Positions 18,685 through 30,394 are shown, numbered from the stretch's first letter. The stretch is 53,687 nt of DNA from Actinomycetes bacterium (GCA_025463865.1 JAODBH010000218.1:1-53687); one strand, 5' to 3'. Translations and numbers: made by a program. Notes: generated by a model from the letters alone, not told the origin.

Positions 18685-21318
18685 ATGGCGTACGTCTACC
18701 CGTTCGAGGAAGGCTCCAAGGAGCAGAAGTTCCTGCTCGGTGGCAAGGGGGCGAACCTCGGAGAGATGACGAAGATCGGGCTGCCGGTGCCGCCCGGGTT
18801 CACGATCACGACCGAGGCCTGCAACGCCTACATGGCGCTCGACGAGCACCTGCCCGCGGGTCTCGACGCCGAGGTCGACGCCGCCTTGGCCGCCCTCGAG
18901 GCGAAGATGGGCAAGAAGCTCGGCGACGACGTCGACCCGCTCCTCGTCTCGGTCCGTTCGGGCGCTCCGTTCTCGATGCCCGGGATGATGGACACCGTCC
19001 TCAACCTCGGCCTGAACGACGACTCGGTCCAGGGCCTCGCCAAGCAGACCGGCAACGAGCGGTTCGCGCTCGACTCGTACCGCCGCTTCGTGCAGATGTT
19101 CGGCAAGATCGTGCTCGACGTCCCCGCCGCCGCGTTCGAGGACCAGCTCGAAGAGCTGATGAAGGAGCGTGGGGTCAAGGACGACACCGCCCTCTCGCCC
19201 GACGACCTCCGCGGTCTGGTGGAGACATTCAAGGGCATCGTGAAGCGGGAGGCGGGCGTCGACTTCCCGACCGACCCCCGTGAGCAGCTCCGCTACGCGA
19301 TCGAGGCCGTGTTCAAGAGCTGGAACGGTCGCCGCGCGCGCGACTACCGCAAGATGGAAGGCATCGCCGACGACCTCGGCACCGCGGTCAACGTGCAGAC
19401 GATGGTCTTCGGCAACAAGGGTGAGGACTCGGGCACCGGCGTCGCGTTCACCCGCAACCCGTCGAGTGGCGAGAACAAGCCCTACGGCGACTTCTTGGCC
19501 AACGCGCAGGGTGAGGACGTCGTTGCCGGCATCCGGATCACCGAGCCGCTCGAGGACATGGGCCGCGACTTCCCCGAGCCCTACGTCCAGCTGCTCGGTC
19601 TGATGGACACGCTGCAGACCCACTACCGCGACATGTGCGACATCGAGTTCACGATCGAGAACGGGCGGCTCTTCCTGCTCCAGACCCGGGTCGGCAAGCG
19701 CACCGCGGCCGCCGCGCTGCGCATGGCCGTCGAGATGGAGCAGGAGGGCCTGATCACGAAGGCCGAGGCCGTCCAGCGCGTGGAGCCGGCGCAGCTCGAC
19801 CAGCTCCTGCACCCGCAGTTCGACCCGAAGGCCACCGTCACCGCGATCGGTCACGGGCTCAACGCCTCACCCGGTGCCGCGGTCGGCAAGGTCTACTTCA
19901 CCGCCGACGAGGCCGAAGCTCGGCACGAGGCGGGGGAGCAGGTCATCCTCGTCCGCCCCGAGACCTCGCCCGACGACCTGCACGGGATGATCGCGGCGGA
20001 GGGCATCCTCACCTCGCGCGGGGGGCTCGTGAGCCATGCCGCAGTTGTCGCCCGCGGCATGGGCAAGCCCGCGATCTGCGGCGCGGAGTCGGTCCACATC
20101 GACATGAAGTCCAAGCAGTTCGAGGCCGGCGGCGTCACCGTGAAGGAAGGCGACGTCATCTCGATCAGTGGGACGACGGGCGAGATCGCCGTCGGCGCGG
20201 TGCCGCTCGTGATCCCCGAGCCCACCGGCGGTGACTTCGCCGCCATCCTCGGTTGGGCCGACGAGTTCCGCACCCTCGGGATCCGCACCAACGCCGACCT
20301 CCCCGACGACGCCATCAAGGCCCGCGAGTTCGGGGCCGAGGGCATCGGCCTCTGCCGGACCGAGCACATGTTCCTCGGCGACCGGCTGCCGCTCGTGCAG
20401 GCCATGATCCTGGCCGACAACGAGCACGATGAGAACGACGCGCTCGACGCGCTCGGCGAGCTGCAGAAGTCCGACTTCATCGGGATCTTCGCGGCAATGG
20501 ACGGCCTGCCGGTCACGATCCGCCTCCTCGACCCGCCGCTGCACGAGTTCCTGCCCGACCACGAAGAGCTCGTCGTCCAGAAGGCGCTCGGTCAGCTCGA
20601 CGAGCGGGGCGAGAAGCTGCTCGCCGCCGCGGAGGCCTGGCACGAGGTCAACCCGATGCTCGGCACCCGCGGGTGCCGTCTCGGCATCATCAAGCCCGGC
20701 CTCTACAAGATGCAGGCTCGGGCGATCGCGCTCGCGGCCGTCGAGCGCAAGAAGGCCGGCGGTGACCCCAGGGTCGAGATCATGATCCCGTTGATCGTCG
20801 GCCGTCCCGAGCTCGAGCTGCTCACCGACTGGGTGCGGGTCGAGGTGGCCAAGGTCGTGGCCGAGTCCGGTCAGCCGATCGACTATCTCGTCGGCACGAT
20901 GATCGAGACGCCACGCGCGGCGCTGGTGTCCGGCGACATCGCCGAGACCGCGGAGTTCTTCTCCTTCGGCACCAACGACCTCACCCAGATGGCCCTCGGC
21001 TTCTCCCGCGACGACGTCGAGAGCCGCATCGTGCCCGCGTACCTCGAGCTCAAGCTCATGAAGGTGAGCCCGTTCGAGAGCATCGACCGCGAGGGCGTGG
21101 GCCGCTTGATGCAGATCTCGGTGGCCGAAGGACGGGCCGTACGTCCCGACCTCAAGCTCGGGATCTGCGGGGAGCACGGTGGTGAGCCCGCGTCGGTGCA
21201 GTTCTGCCACGAGCTCGGGCTCAACTACGTGTCGTGCTCGCCGTACCGGATCCCGATCGCCCGTCTCGCCGCGGCCCACGCGGCCCTCGGCTCCGGCGGT
21301 CCGGCCACCACCGCGTGA
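18685..21318 (+). CDS. ppdK: Pyruvate, phosphate dikinase
   Basis: GGKGANLGEMT, GGLVSHAAVVARGMGKPAICG, FSFGTNDLTQMALGFSRDD, C-terminal GICGEHGGEP. Confidence 0.97.
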   Translation: MAYVYPFEEGSKEQKFLLGGKGANLGEMTKIGLPVPPGFTITTEACNAYMALDEHLPAGLDAEVDAALAALEAKMGKKLGDDVDPLLVSVRSGAPFSMPGMMDTVLNLGLNDDSVQGLAKQTGNERFALDSYRRFVQMFGKIVLDVPAAAFEDQLEELMKERGVKDDTALSPDDLRGLVETFKGIVKREAGVDFPTDPREQLRYAIEAVFKSWNGRRARDYRKMEGIADDLGTAVNVQTMVFGNKGEDSGTGVAFTRNPSSGENKPYGDFLANAQGEDVVAGIRITEPLEDMGRDFPEPYVQLLGLMDTLQTHYRDMCDIEFTIENGRLFLLQTRVGKRTAAAALRMAVEMEQEGLITKAEAVQRVEPAQLDQLLHPQFDPKATVTAIGHGLNASPGAAVGKVYFTADEAEARHEAGEQVILVRPETSPDDLHGMIAAEGILTSRGGLVSHAAVVARGMGKPAICGAESVHIDMKSKQFEAGGVTVKEGDVISISGTTGEIAVGAVPLVIPEPTGGDFAAILGWADEFRTLGIRTNADLPDDAIKAREFGAEGIGLCRTEHMFLGDRLPLVQAMILADNEHDENDALDALGELQKSDFIGIFAAMDGLPVTIRLLDPPLHEFLPDHEELVVQKALGQLDERGEKLLAAAEAWHEVNPMLGTRGCRLGIIKPGLYKMQARAIALAAVERKKAGGDPRVEIMIPLIVGRPELELLTDWVRVEVAKVVAESGQPIDYLVGTMIETPRAALVSGDIAETAEFFSFGTNDLTQMALGFSRDDVESRIVPAYLELKLMKVSPFESIDREGVGRLMQISVAEGRAVRPDLKLGICGEHGGEPASVQFCHELGLNYVSCSPYRIPIARLAAAHAALGSGGPATTA

Positions 21319-21743
21319 CGCCGGAGGAGATCTCCACGTACTTCCGCACCATGTTCCCCGACGCCGACTCGATGTACGCGGTCGAGTCGGCCGGGGATCG
21401 TGGCGCGGTCGTACGCCTCAACTTCGACGCCGACCACCACGTGCGGCCGGGGAACACGGTGGCCGGTCCGGCCCTGATGGCCCTCGCCGACGTCGCGGTG
21501 TGGGTGGCCGTGCAGGCGGAGGTCGGACCGAACCTCGACATCGCCACGGTGAACCTCTCGATCGACTTCCTGCGCCGCCCGCCCGCAGGTGACGTGCGCG
21601 CGGTGGTGCGGTTGCTCAAGGTCGGCCGGCGTTTGTCGGTGGGTGACGTCGTCATGTACGCCGACGGCGCCGCCGACCCGGTTGCCCGGGCCTCGGTCAC
21701 GTTCGCGGTTCCCGCCCCGCAGGCCGAGCCCGCCCCGGCCTGA
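21315..21743 (+). CDS. PaaI-type hotdog-fold thioesterase
   Basis: DHHVRPGNTVAGPALMALADVAVWVAV...TVNLSIDFLRRPPAGD; GTGA overlap with ppdK. Confidence 0.82.
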   Translation: MTPEEISTYFRTMFPDADSMYAVESAGDRGAVVRLNFDADHHVRPGNTVAGPALMALADVAVWVAVQAEVGPNLDIATVNLSIDFLRRPPAGDVRAVVRLLKVGRRLSVGDVVMYADGAADPVARASVTFAVPAPQAEPAPA

Positions 21744-21762
21744 GCGAGCGTGCACGGCGCCG

Positions 21763-21788
21763 CGGCATCCCGGACGCCCCGGGTGCCG
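21763..21788 (+). terminator. Hairpin without U-tract after the thioesterase gene
   Basis: CGGCA(t)CCCGG-ACGCC-CCGGGTGCCG, 20 nt past the stop. Confidence 0.5.
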
Positions 21789-21831
21789 GGTGGCGCTGCT
21801 GAGCGGTCGGCCGTCGTGGCAGGATTCGGCC

Positions 21832-22875
21832 ATGGCTGATTCGACGTTGACGATCCACTCGGGCGAGAAGTCCGTCGCGGTACCTGATGTCGACGGCCGG
21901 GTTCCTGCCGACGCCATCGAGGAGCTCACGGGCTGGGTGTTGAAGCCGGAAGGCTGGTGCCGGGGCGCGATCTGCGTGCCCGTGCGCGGCGGTACCGCCG
22001 CCGGGGTCGACGACGCCGGGCTCGTCGATCTCGAGGCCTTCGCCGCGGCGCTGCGCCTCCCGCTCGCCTCCGACGGCGGCGTGGCCGTGCTCGCGGAGTC
22101 CGCGGCGTCGAGAGCCGAGTCGATGGCGTCACTCGAGGCCCCCGACTTCACGCTCTCCGACATCGACGGCGTGGCCCACTCCCTGAGCGACACCCGGGGC
22201 AAGAAGCGGATGCTGCTCACCTGGGCGAGCTGGTGCGGGTGCCGCCACGAGCTGCCGGCGTGGCAGGCCCTGCAGCGGGAGCTCGAGCCGTTCGACTTCA
22301 CGATCGTGGCCGTCGCGCTCGACCCGGCCGACGAGGCGCGTGAGTTCATCGAGGCGGTGGATCCGTCGTTCGTCGCGCTGGTCGATCCCGACCACGTGGT
22401 CGCCGAGCGTTACGGACTGGTCAACGTGCCGTCCACCGTGTGGATCGACGAGCACGACCACGTCGTGCGCGCCCCCGACATCGCGCCCGGTGACGACATG
22501 TTCCGGGAGTTCACCGCGATCGACTCGTCGGTCCACCACGACCAGCTGCGCGATTGGGTCCGCAACGGCGTGCTCCCTTCCGACGAGGACGGCGTGCGGG
22601 CCGACCAGCAACCGCCGTCCCCCGAGGAGCAGCAGGCGCGGGTGGAACGGCGGCTCGCCGTCACCCTGCGCCGGCGCGGCCAGGAGGATCTGGCCGAGGT
22701 GCACTTCGCCCGAGCCAGCGAGCTGGCGCCCCTCGACTGGACGATCAACCGCGGCTCGATGCGCTACCGGGGTGGCGATCCGTTCGGCCAGGAGTTCCTC
22801 GACTTCTTCGAGGGCTGGAAGGCAGCGGGTCGTCCCGGCTACGGCCGGACCGGGATCGACGGCGACCCGTTGTAG
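21832..22875 (+). CDS. Redoxin/TlpA-like thiol-disulfide protein
   Basis: PDFTLSDIDGVAHSLSDTRGKKRMLLTWASWCGCRHELPAWQAL (WCGC active site). Confidence 0.8.
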   Translation: MADSTLTIHSGEKSVAVPDVDGRVPADAIEELTGWVLKPEGWCRGAICVPVRGGTAAGVDDAGLVDLEAFAAALRLPLASDGGVAVLAESAASRAESMASLEAPDFTLSDIDGVAHSLSDTRGKKRMLLTWASWCGCRHELPAWQALQRELEPFDFTIVAVALDPADEAREFIEAVDPSFVALVDPDHVVAERYGLVNVPSTVWIDEHDHVVRAPDIAPGDDMFREFTAIDSSVHHDQLRDWVRNGVLPSDEDGVRADQQPPSPEEQQARVERRLAVTLRRRGQEDLAEVHFARASELAPLDWTINRGSMRYRGGDPFGQEFLDFFEGWKAAGRPGYGRTGIDGDPL

Positions 22876-22929
22876 CTCAGCGGGTCCGCGCCGTCGTGGT
22901 CGTCACACCCCCTCGGTAGAGTCGTTCCC

Positions 22930-24093
22930 ATGGATCCGTCGCCGTCCCCCGAGCTCACGCCCCGGGCCCAGGACTGGGCGGCGACGATGCAGGGCCGCGC
23001 GGTCGGCGGGATCCGCCGGGCCCACGGGAGCTCCGAGGCCAAGGTCGGTGCGGTCGAGCCGCTCGAGCGCCGCCAGCGCGAAGACATCGAGGACGCGTTC
23101 CTCGCGCCCGGTGCGACCCGGGCCCGAGGGGCCGGCCATCGCGAGCGCGGGGAGGAGCCCGATGCGTCCCGCACCTGCTTCGAACGGGACCGGGACCGCA
23201 TCCTCCACGGCACCACGGCGTTCCGCCGGCTCGCGGGCAAGACCCAGGTCTTCATCTTCCCGGAGGACCACCAGCGCACGCGCCTGACCCACGCGCTCGA
23301 GGTGGCGCAGGTCGCGACGAGCATCGCCCGGGTCTGCCGGCTCAACGTCGCGCTCACCGAGGCCATCGCGCTGGGCCACGACTGCGGGCACGGCCCGTTC
23401 GGGCACGCGAGCGAGGACGCGTTCACGCCCTTCGTCCCCGGCGGGTTCGACCACGCGGTCTGGGGCGCCGATGTCGTCCTCGCTCCGCTCAACCTCTGCG
23501 AGGAGACGCTCGACGGCATCCGCAACCACTCGTGGTCCCGGCCCGCACCGGGTACCCCCGAGGGCGAGGTCGTCTCGTGGGCCGACCGCATCGCCTACGT
23601 TTGCCACGACTTCGAAGACGCGGTCCGAGCCGGCATCGCCACTCCCGCGATGCTCCCCGCCGAGGTCGCGGAACGCTGCGGTACGGAACGTTCGCAACAG
23701 CTCCGGGCGTTCATCGCCGGAGTGGTCGAGGCGGTCGCCACCTCCGGCGAGGTCGGCATGACCGAGCCGCTCGCCGACGCGCTCGCCGCGTTCCGCCGTT
23801 TCAACTACGAGCGCATCTACATGCGGCCCGCGTCGGTCGCCCAGGGTGCCCTGGTCGTGCGCGTTCTGCAGGCACTGGTGGAGCTCTACGCCGATCGGCC
23901 CAACACGCTGCCGCTCGCCGAGCTCGCCATGCCCCATCCCGTCACCGGCTTCGCGGCCGGGAGCGCCGAAGCCATGCGCGAGTCCGTCACCTACGTCGCC
24001 GGCATGACCGACCGGTACGCGTGGGCACAGGCCGTCGCGCACCTCGGCTGGGACACCGATGCCCTGCCCGCCGGACTCGATCTGTTGCGGTGA
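22930..24093 (+). CDS. dgt: Deoxyguanosinetriphosphate triphosphohydrolase-like HD protein
   Basis: RDRILHGTTAFRRLAGKTQVF, HALEVAQVA, ALGHDCGHGPFGHASE. Confidence 0.93.
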   Translation: MDPSPSPELTPRAQDWAATMQGRAVGGIRRAHGSSEAKVGAVEPLERRQREDIEDAFLAPGATRARGAGHRERGEEPDASRTCFERDRDRILHGTTAFRRLAGKTQVFIFPEDHQRTRLTHALEVAQVATSIARVCRLNVALTEAIALGHDCGHGPFGHASEDAFTPFVPGGFDHAVWGADVVLAPLNLCEETLDGIRNHSWSRPAPGTPEGEVVSWADRIAYVCHDFEDAVRAGIATPAMLPAEVAERCGTERSQQLRAFIAGVVEAVATSGEVGMTEPLADALAAFRRFNYERIYMRPASVAQGALVVRVLQALVELYADRPNTLPLAELAMPHPVTGFAAGSAEAMRESVTYVAGMTDRYAWAQAVAHLGWDTDALPAGLDLLR

Positions 24094-24153
24094 CCGCCAC
24101 GCTCCGTCCGGGGCAACGGTGCGTGGGCACCGGGTGGGCCTAGCCTCTGTCCA

Positions 24154-25928
24154 ATGGGCATCCTGGACGAGGACGTGCAACGGGTCCGGGAGTCGACCGA
24201 TCTGGTCGCACTCGCGGGCGAGCACCTGGGCCTCCGTCGGGTGGGCCGCCGGTTCACCGGCCTGTGCCCCTTCCACACCGAGAAGTCGCCGTCGTTCTCG
24301 ATCAACCCCGAGCTGCAGCTCTACTACTGCTTCGGGTGCGGCAAGAGCGGGGACGCGATCACGTTCGTGCGCGAGGTCGAGCACCTCGACTTCGTCGACG
24401 CGGTGGAGCGGCTCGCCGCCCGGGCCAACATCACGCTGCGGTACGACGACGTCACGGTCTCCAAGGACCGCCAGCGCAAGACCCGTCTGGCCGAGGCCGT
24501 GGCCGCAGCCGCCACCTACTACCACCGCACCCTCCTCGAAGCTCCAGAAGGTGGTCTCGCCCGCCGATACCTCCGCAGCAGAGGATTCGATGGGGACGCC
24601 GCGCGCACATTCGTGCTGGGCTACGCCCCCGAGGGGTACGACGCGTTGAGCGTTTCACTGCAACAGCAGAAGTTCTCCCGCGACGACCTCGTCGACGCCG
24701 GGCTCGCGTTCGTCAATCGCGCGAACAAGCTCCAGGACAGCTTCCGGGGGCGCCTGATGTTCCCGATCTACGACTCGCGGGGAGAGCCCGCGGGCTTCGG
24801 CGGTCGCACGCTCACCGACCAGGGACCGAAGTACAAGAACTCGGCCGAGTCCGCGATCTACCAGAAGAGCCGCCTCCTCTACGGCCTCAACTGGGCCAAG
24901 GGCGAGATCGTCGCCCGGGGCGAGGCCGTGATCTGCGAGGGCTACACCGACGTCATGGCGTTCGCGCTCTCCGGCGCCCCGAACGCCGTCGCCACCTGTG
25001 GCACCTCGCTCACCGACGAGCACTTCGCGATCCTCAAGAACCTGGCCCGCAAGGTCACGCTCGCCTACGACGCCGACGCGGCCGGTCAGGGTGCCACCGA
25101 GAAGTGGTACGCGTGGGAGCAGAAGTACGAGGTGCAACTCCAGGTCGCCGACCTTCCCGCCGGCCGCGATCCCGCCGACACGTGGAAGGACGATCCCGCC
25201 GCGCTCACGAAGGCGCTCGAGAACGCGAAGCCGTTCCTGCAGTTCCGCATCGATCGCGTCCTCGCCGCCGCCGACCTCACGAGTCCCGAGGGACGGGCGC
25301 GCGCCGCCGAAGCCGTCGTGCCCGTGCTCCGGCAGCACCCGAACGAGCTCGTGCGCGAGGGCTACATCTCGCCGATCGCCGGCCGGCTCGGGTTTGCGCA
25401 CGAATGGTTCAAACGCGCGATCGACAACAGCGCGCCACCGACGCGCGTGGAGGCGAAGCCCGTCGCCGGGTCGCGCATCCCGCGCGCCGACCGGCGCGAG
25501 GTCGAGATGTTGCGTCTCGCCATCCACGAGCCCGAGCTCGTCGCCGACCATCTCGACGCCGCGCTGTTCGTGGGCCGCGCCCCCCGGGCCGCGTACGACG
25601 CGTTGTCGAGCGCGCACACCCTGCACGAGGCGCTGGCCACCACCGACCCCGACGCGCGTGATCTGCTCGAGCGCCTCGCGGTCGAGGAACCCGAGTTCGG
25701 CGAGCAACGGGACGCCTACGTCGTGGAACTGGTTGCAAATCTCACCGAGAGCGCGGGTCAACGGCTTCTGCAGCAGTTCGTGGAGGCCGGGGACGACCGC
25801 TCGTCCGAGGTGAAGCAGCAATTGGACGTGTTGGTGCGCGCTCGTGACGACGGGGAGTGGCCGACTGCGAAGCAGGTCTCCGAAACGTTGCTAGCTTTGA
25901 TTCTCCACGGGTCGGGGCAAGGGGAACC

Positions 25929-25932
<4 letters not shown>
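24154..25932 (+). CDS. dnaG: DNA primase
   Basis: [32 protein letters not shown] zinc finger; TOPRIM ([12 protein letters not shown]). Confidence 0.97.
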
Positions 25933-27290
<1,358 letters not shown>

Positions 27291-27306
27291 GCCGCGATCC
27301 GCCCGG

Positions 27307-27540
27307 CTAGTTGAGCGAGGGCGATCCGACCACGTCGGGCACCACGGTCAGGTCGATCCGCTCGTCACGGCGCAGGCGCTCGAGCCCGAGGGCGCCGGCG
27401 GCCTGCACCTTCTCGGTCACCCGGCTGTCGCGGAGCTTGGCGGCCGCGGAGCGGATCTGCTCGTAGCGGCCACGACCCGCACGCGCCCCCAGGTAGTAGC
27501 CGGCACCGAACCCGATCAGGAGACCCGCACGAAATCGCAT
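27307..27540 (-). CDS. Small YtxH-like membrane protein
   Basis: MRFRAGLLIGFGAGYYLGARAGRGRYEQIRSAAAKLRDS N-terminus. Confidence 0.7.
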   Translation of the reverse strand: MRFRAGLLIGFGAGYYLGARAGRGRYEQIRSAAAKLRDSRVTEKVQAAGALGLERLRRDERIDLTVVPDVVGSPSLN

Positions 27541-27641
27541 GCCGTTGTTGTAGCAAACCCGGGCGGCTCGGGCATCAACGGCTGCCGAGACGGACAAGTT
27601 GGCTCGGGGGCGCGGCTGCGTTTGCTAACGTCCGGTGCCCT

Positions 27642-27713
27642 TCCGGGGTAGCTCAATGGCAGAGCAATCGGCTGTTAACCGATAGGTTGAGAGTTCGAGT
27701 CTCTCCCCCGGAG
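27642..27713 (+). tRNA. tRNA-Asn (GTT anticodon)
   Basis: Acceptor TCCGGGG/CCCCGGA, D-arm AGCTCAATGGCAGAGC, anticodon loop CTGTTAA, T-arm with GTTCGAGTC; discriminator G, no encoded CCA. Confidence 0.95.
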
Positions 27714-27715
27714 CA

Positions 27716-27970
27716 ATGACGGATCCAGTGAGCGTCGATCGACTCGTGGGCCAGCTCGGGTACCTCTTCGAGGACCAGCCCGAGCTGCGGAAGGCCTCCG
27801 CCGCGCAGCTGCGTGATCTCCTCGATCGCAACGACCGGTACGCGCGGGCGCGCGCGGAGTCCCCGCTGGATTCCGACGCCGAGGTCGCCGCCCGGGCCGA
27901 GCGGCTCGAGTCCCACGTCACGCTCGAAGCCGTCGAACAGGCCCGCGCCCGCGTCTCCGACGACGACTGA
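27716..27970 (+). CDS. Hypothetical 84-aa protein starting 2 nt after tRNA-Asn
   Basis: MTDPVSVDRLVGQLGYLFEDQPELRKASAAQLRDLLDR...; balanced composition, no other ORF explains the interval. Confidence 0.65.
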   Translation: MTDPVSVDRLVGQLGYLFEDQPELRKASAAQLRDLLDRNDRYARARAESPLDSDAEVAARAERLESHVTLEAVEQARARVSDDD

Positions 27971-28036
27971 CCCAGGCACGAGACTCGGCGCCCGGTTTCG
28001 GTACCGTGTGTGGGTTCGCGGATGACGAGGTGAACC

Positions 28037-28765
28037 GTGGGCTCGACCGACGCGTGGAACACCATCGAGGTCTCGATCGACGGGCCGGTCGCACACCTGC
28101 GTTTCGACCGGCCCGACCAGAACAACAGCGTGACCGTCGAGATGGTCGACGAGGTCTACGCGTCACTCACTGCACTCGCCGACTCGGACACGGTCGCGGT
28201 GGTCGTGCTCACGGGCAACGGTCGTGCCTTCTGTCCGGGTGCCGACCTCCGGCTTTCGCAGGGAGACGACGCCACCTCGGCGCTGCCCGCGCTCGAGGCG
28301 TACCAGTCGGCCCGCCTGTTGCACGAGATGCCCCAGGTGACGCTGGCTGCGGTCAACGGCGGCTGTGCCGGGGCCGGCATCGCGTGGGCGTCGGCGTGTG
28401 ATCTGCGGGTCGCGTCGAGCCGCGCCCGCTTCTCGACCGCGTTCCTCGACGTCGGCATGGCGGGGGAGCTCGGGCTGTCGTGGACGCTGCTGCGCAACGT
28501 CGGCGGCGCCTGGGCCCGCGACATCAGCTTCCTCCCTCGCAAGCTGACCGCGGAGGAGGCGTTGGCCATCGGCTTCGTGAGCCGGGTCTTTCCCGACACC
28601 ACGTTCGCGGCCGACGTCGACGCCGTCGTCGCCGAGCTGGCGTCACGATCGTTGCCGGCGCTGCGCGACCTGAAGGCCAACTTCCTCGACGCCGAACGCC
28701 TCGACCTCGCCACCTACATCGAGCTCGAGTCCGTCCGCCACCAGACCAACTTCCGAAGCTCTTAG
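28037..28765 (+). CDS. Enoyl-CoA hydratase/isomerase family protein
   Basis: GNGRAFCPGADLRL, AAVNGGCAGAGIAWASACDLRVAS, crotonase fold motifs. Confidence 0.92.
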   Translation: MGSTDAWNTIEVSIDGPVAHLRFDRPDQNNSVTVEMVDEVYASLTALADSDTVAVVVLTGNGRAFCPGADLRLSQGDDATSALPALEAYQSARLLHEMPQVTLAAVNGGCAGAGIAWASACDLRVASSRARFSTAFLDVGMAGELGLSWTLLRNVGGAWARDISFLPRKLTAEEALAIGFVSRVFPDTTFAADVDAVVAELASRSLPALRDLKANFLDAERLDLATYIELESVRHQTNFRSS

Positions 28766-28773
28766 ATCTGGAT

Positions 28774-29244
28774 CTACGGCTTGAGGGCGACCTCCACCTC
28801 GATCTCGACCGCGCCGCCGCGGGGGAGGGCGGAGACGCCGATGGCCGAGCGGGTGTGGCGACCGGCGTCGCCGAGCACCTCGACGAGCAGGCGGCTGGCG
28901 CCGTCGATCACCGCGGGCTGCTGCGCGAAGCCCGGCACACAGGCCACGAAGCCGAGCAGGGTCATGACGCGCTCGATGCGGTCGAGGGAGCCGAGCTCGG
29001 CCCGGAGCACGGACAGCGCGTTGAGGGCCGACCAGCGGGCCGCCTCGAACCCCTGCTCGACCGTGAGCTCGTTGCCGAGCGTGCCCGGGTTCACGATGAC
29101 GCCTTCGAGATTGCGCGGGAGCTGTCCCGAGGTGCGGCAGGTGTCGCCGTGGACGATGACCGAGTCGAGCGGCTCGTGCGGGAAGTACGGGCCGGGCAGC
29201 TCGAGCCCGAGCTCGATGAGGCGTTCGTCGATCGTGGTCGGCAT
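28774..29244 (-). CDS. RidA/YjgF family protein
   Basis: GDTCRTSGQLPRNLEG...TLGNELTVEQGFEAARWSALNALSVLRAELGSLDRIERVMTLLGFVA. Confidence 0.85.
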   Translation of the reverse strand: MPTTIDERLIELGLELPGPYFPHEPLDSVIVHGDTCRTSGQLPRNLEGVIVNPGTLGNELTVEQGFEAARWSALNALSVLRAELGSLDRIERVMTLLGFVACVPGFAQQPAVIDGASRLLVEVLGDAGRHTRSAIGVSALPRGGAVEIEVEVALKP

Positions 29245-29321
29245 GCGGAGGTCCTGTCGTAGGGATCGCGGCGCGATCGGAGACGTGCGAACGGGTGACG
29301 GTGGCGTGCGGGAGCGGTCCG

Positions 29322-30011
29322 CTACGCGGCGAGCGCCCACTGGAGGCCGCCGACCAGGTGCTGCAGGTAGGTCGGGCTCTCCCAGGCGCTCGGGAAGTGG
29401 CCGAGGCTGGTCGAGAAGACCCGGCCGTTGCCCTCGGAGAAGCACCACGAGAGCGGGAAGCCCTCCGCCGGCTGCTGGACCCCCGGGCGGTCGAGGTCGA
29501 GCTGCTCGGGAGGGACCCGGAGCAGCACGTGCGCGTCGGGCCGGATCTCGCGGAACTGGTACACCTCGTCGGTCCAGGACCAGACCGGCCCGAGGTGGCT
29601 GGTGGCGGGGTGGTCGCGGTCGACGACGTCGAGCTCCATCGCCTGGGTCCACGGGTGGCCGTTGAAGCGGGCCCCGACGATGTCGCGGTATCCCGGCCAC
29701 GAGTAGCAGGCATCGGTCGCGGAGTGGATGGCAAGCACCGCGAGGTCGCCCGACGCGAGGCGATCGACGATCGTCGCCTTCTGCGCGTCGCTCCACGGCG
29801 TCTCGCCGATGGTGAAGAGCGCGAGCGCCCGGGCCGACTCGAGCTCGCCGGGTCCGAGCCGGCGCACGTCGGGTACGTGCGTCGCGCGCAGGCCGGCCAC
29901 CTCGGCGACCTGCGCGACGCCGACCGCCGCCTGATCGAGCACGCCGTGCACGCCGGCCGGTCCCGTGAGGTAGGGCGCGACCTGGGTGACCGACAGCAAC
30001 GCGCCCGGCAT
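29322..30011 (-). CDS. ThuA-like domain protein
   Basis: LAIHSATDACYSWPGYRDIVGARFNGHPWTQ...DHPATSHLG...GRVFSTSLGHFPSAWESPTYLQHLVGGLQWAL. Confidence 0.82.
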   Translation of the reverse strand: MPGALLSVTQVAPYLTGPAGVHGVLDQAAVGVAQVAEVAGLRATHVPDVRRLGPGELESARALALFTIGETPWSDAQKATIVDRLASGDLAVLAIHSATDACYSWPGYRDIVGARFNGHPWTQAMELDVVDRDHPATSHLGPVWSWTDEVYQFREIRPDAHVLLRVPPEQLDLDRPGVQQPAEGFPLSWCFSEGNGRVFSTSLGHFPSAWESPTYLQHLVGGLQWALAA

Positions 30012-30394
30012 CAGTGGTTGGTGTAGTCGACCGGTCCGGCGTCCTTCATGCCGATCGCGAACGCGAGGCCGTGGACCGACGCGTGGTCCGTGGTGGGCCG
30101 GATGCTGTGGATCGTGTTCGGCGGGATGCGGACGAGGTCGCCCTGCGAGACCTCGCGCTCCTCGTCGGCGATCACCATGATCCCTTTGCCCGAGGTGATG
30201 TAATAGAACTCGTGGGTCGGGTGCTGGTGCGGGTCGACCAGCCCTCCACCTTCCACCTCGAACTCGCTCACGAGCTCGAGGAAGCCGCCCTCGGTCTCGT
30301 CGTGGAACTCGCGGGGCTTGATGAGCCACCACACCGGGACCGTGCCGTTGTGCTCGGCGACGGGGGCGACATCGGCGATCGTGCGAACGTCCAT
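30011..30394 (-). CDS. Cupin-domain protein (copy 1)
   Basis: DPHQHPTHEFYYITSGKGIMVI...GDLVRIPPNTIHSIRP cupin motifs. Confidence 0.87.
   Translation of the reverse strand: MDVRTIADVAPVAEHNGTVPVWWLIKPREFHDETEGGFLELVSEFEVEGGGLVDPHQHPTHEFYYITSGKGIMVIADEEREVSQGDLVRIPPNTIHSIRPTTDHASVHGLAFAIGMKDAGPVDYTNH

Noticed and set aside
17608-19854. 748-aa minus-strand ORF
   Set aside because: Antisense to the RDD gene and ppdK; shadow-frame composition.
22903-24525. 540-aa minus-strand ORF
   Set aside because: Antisense to dgt and dnaG, which have clear motifs.
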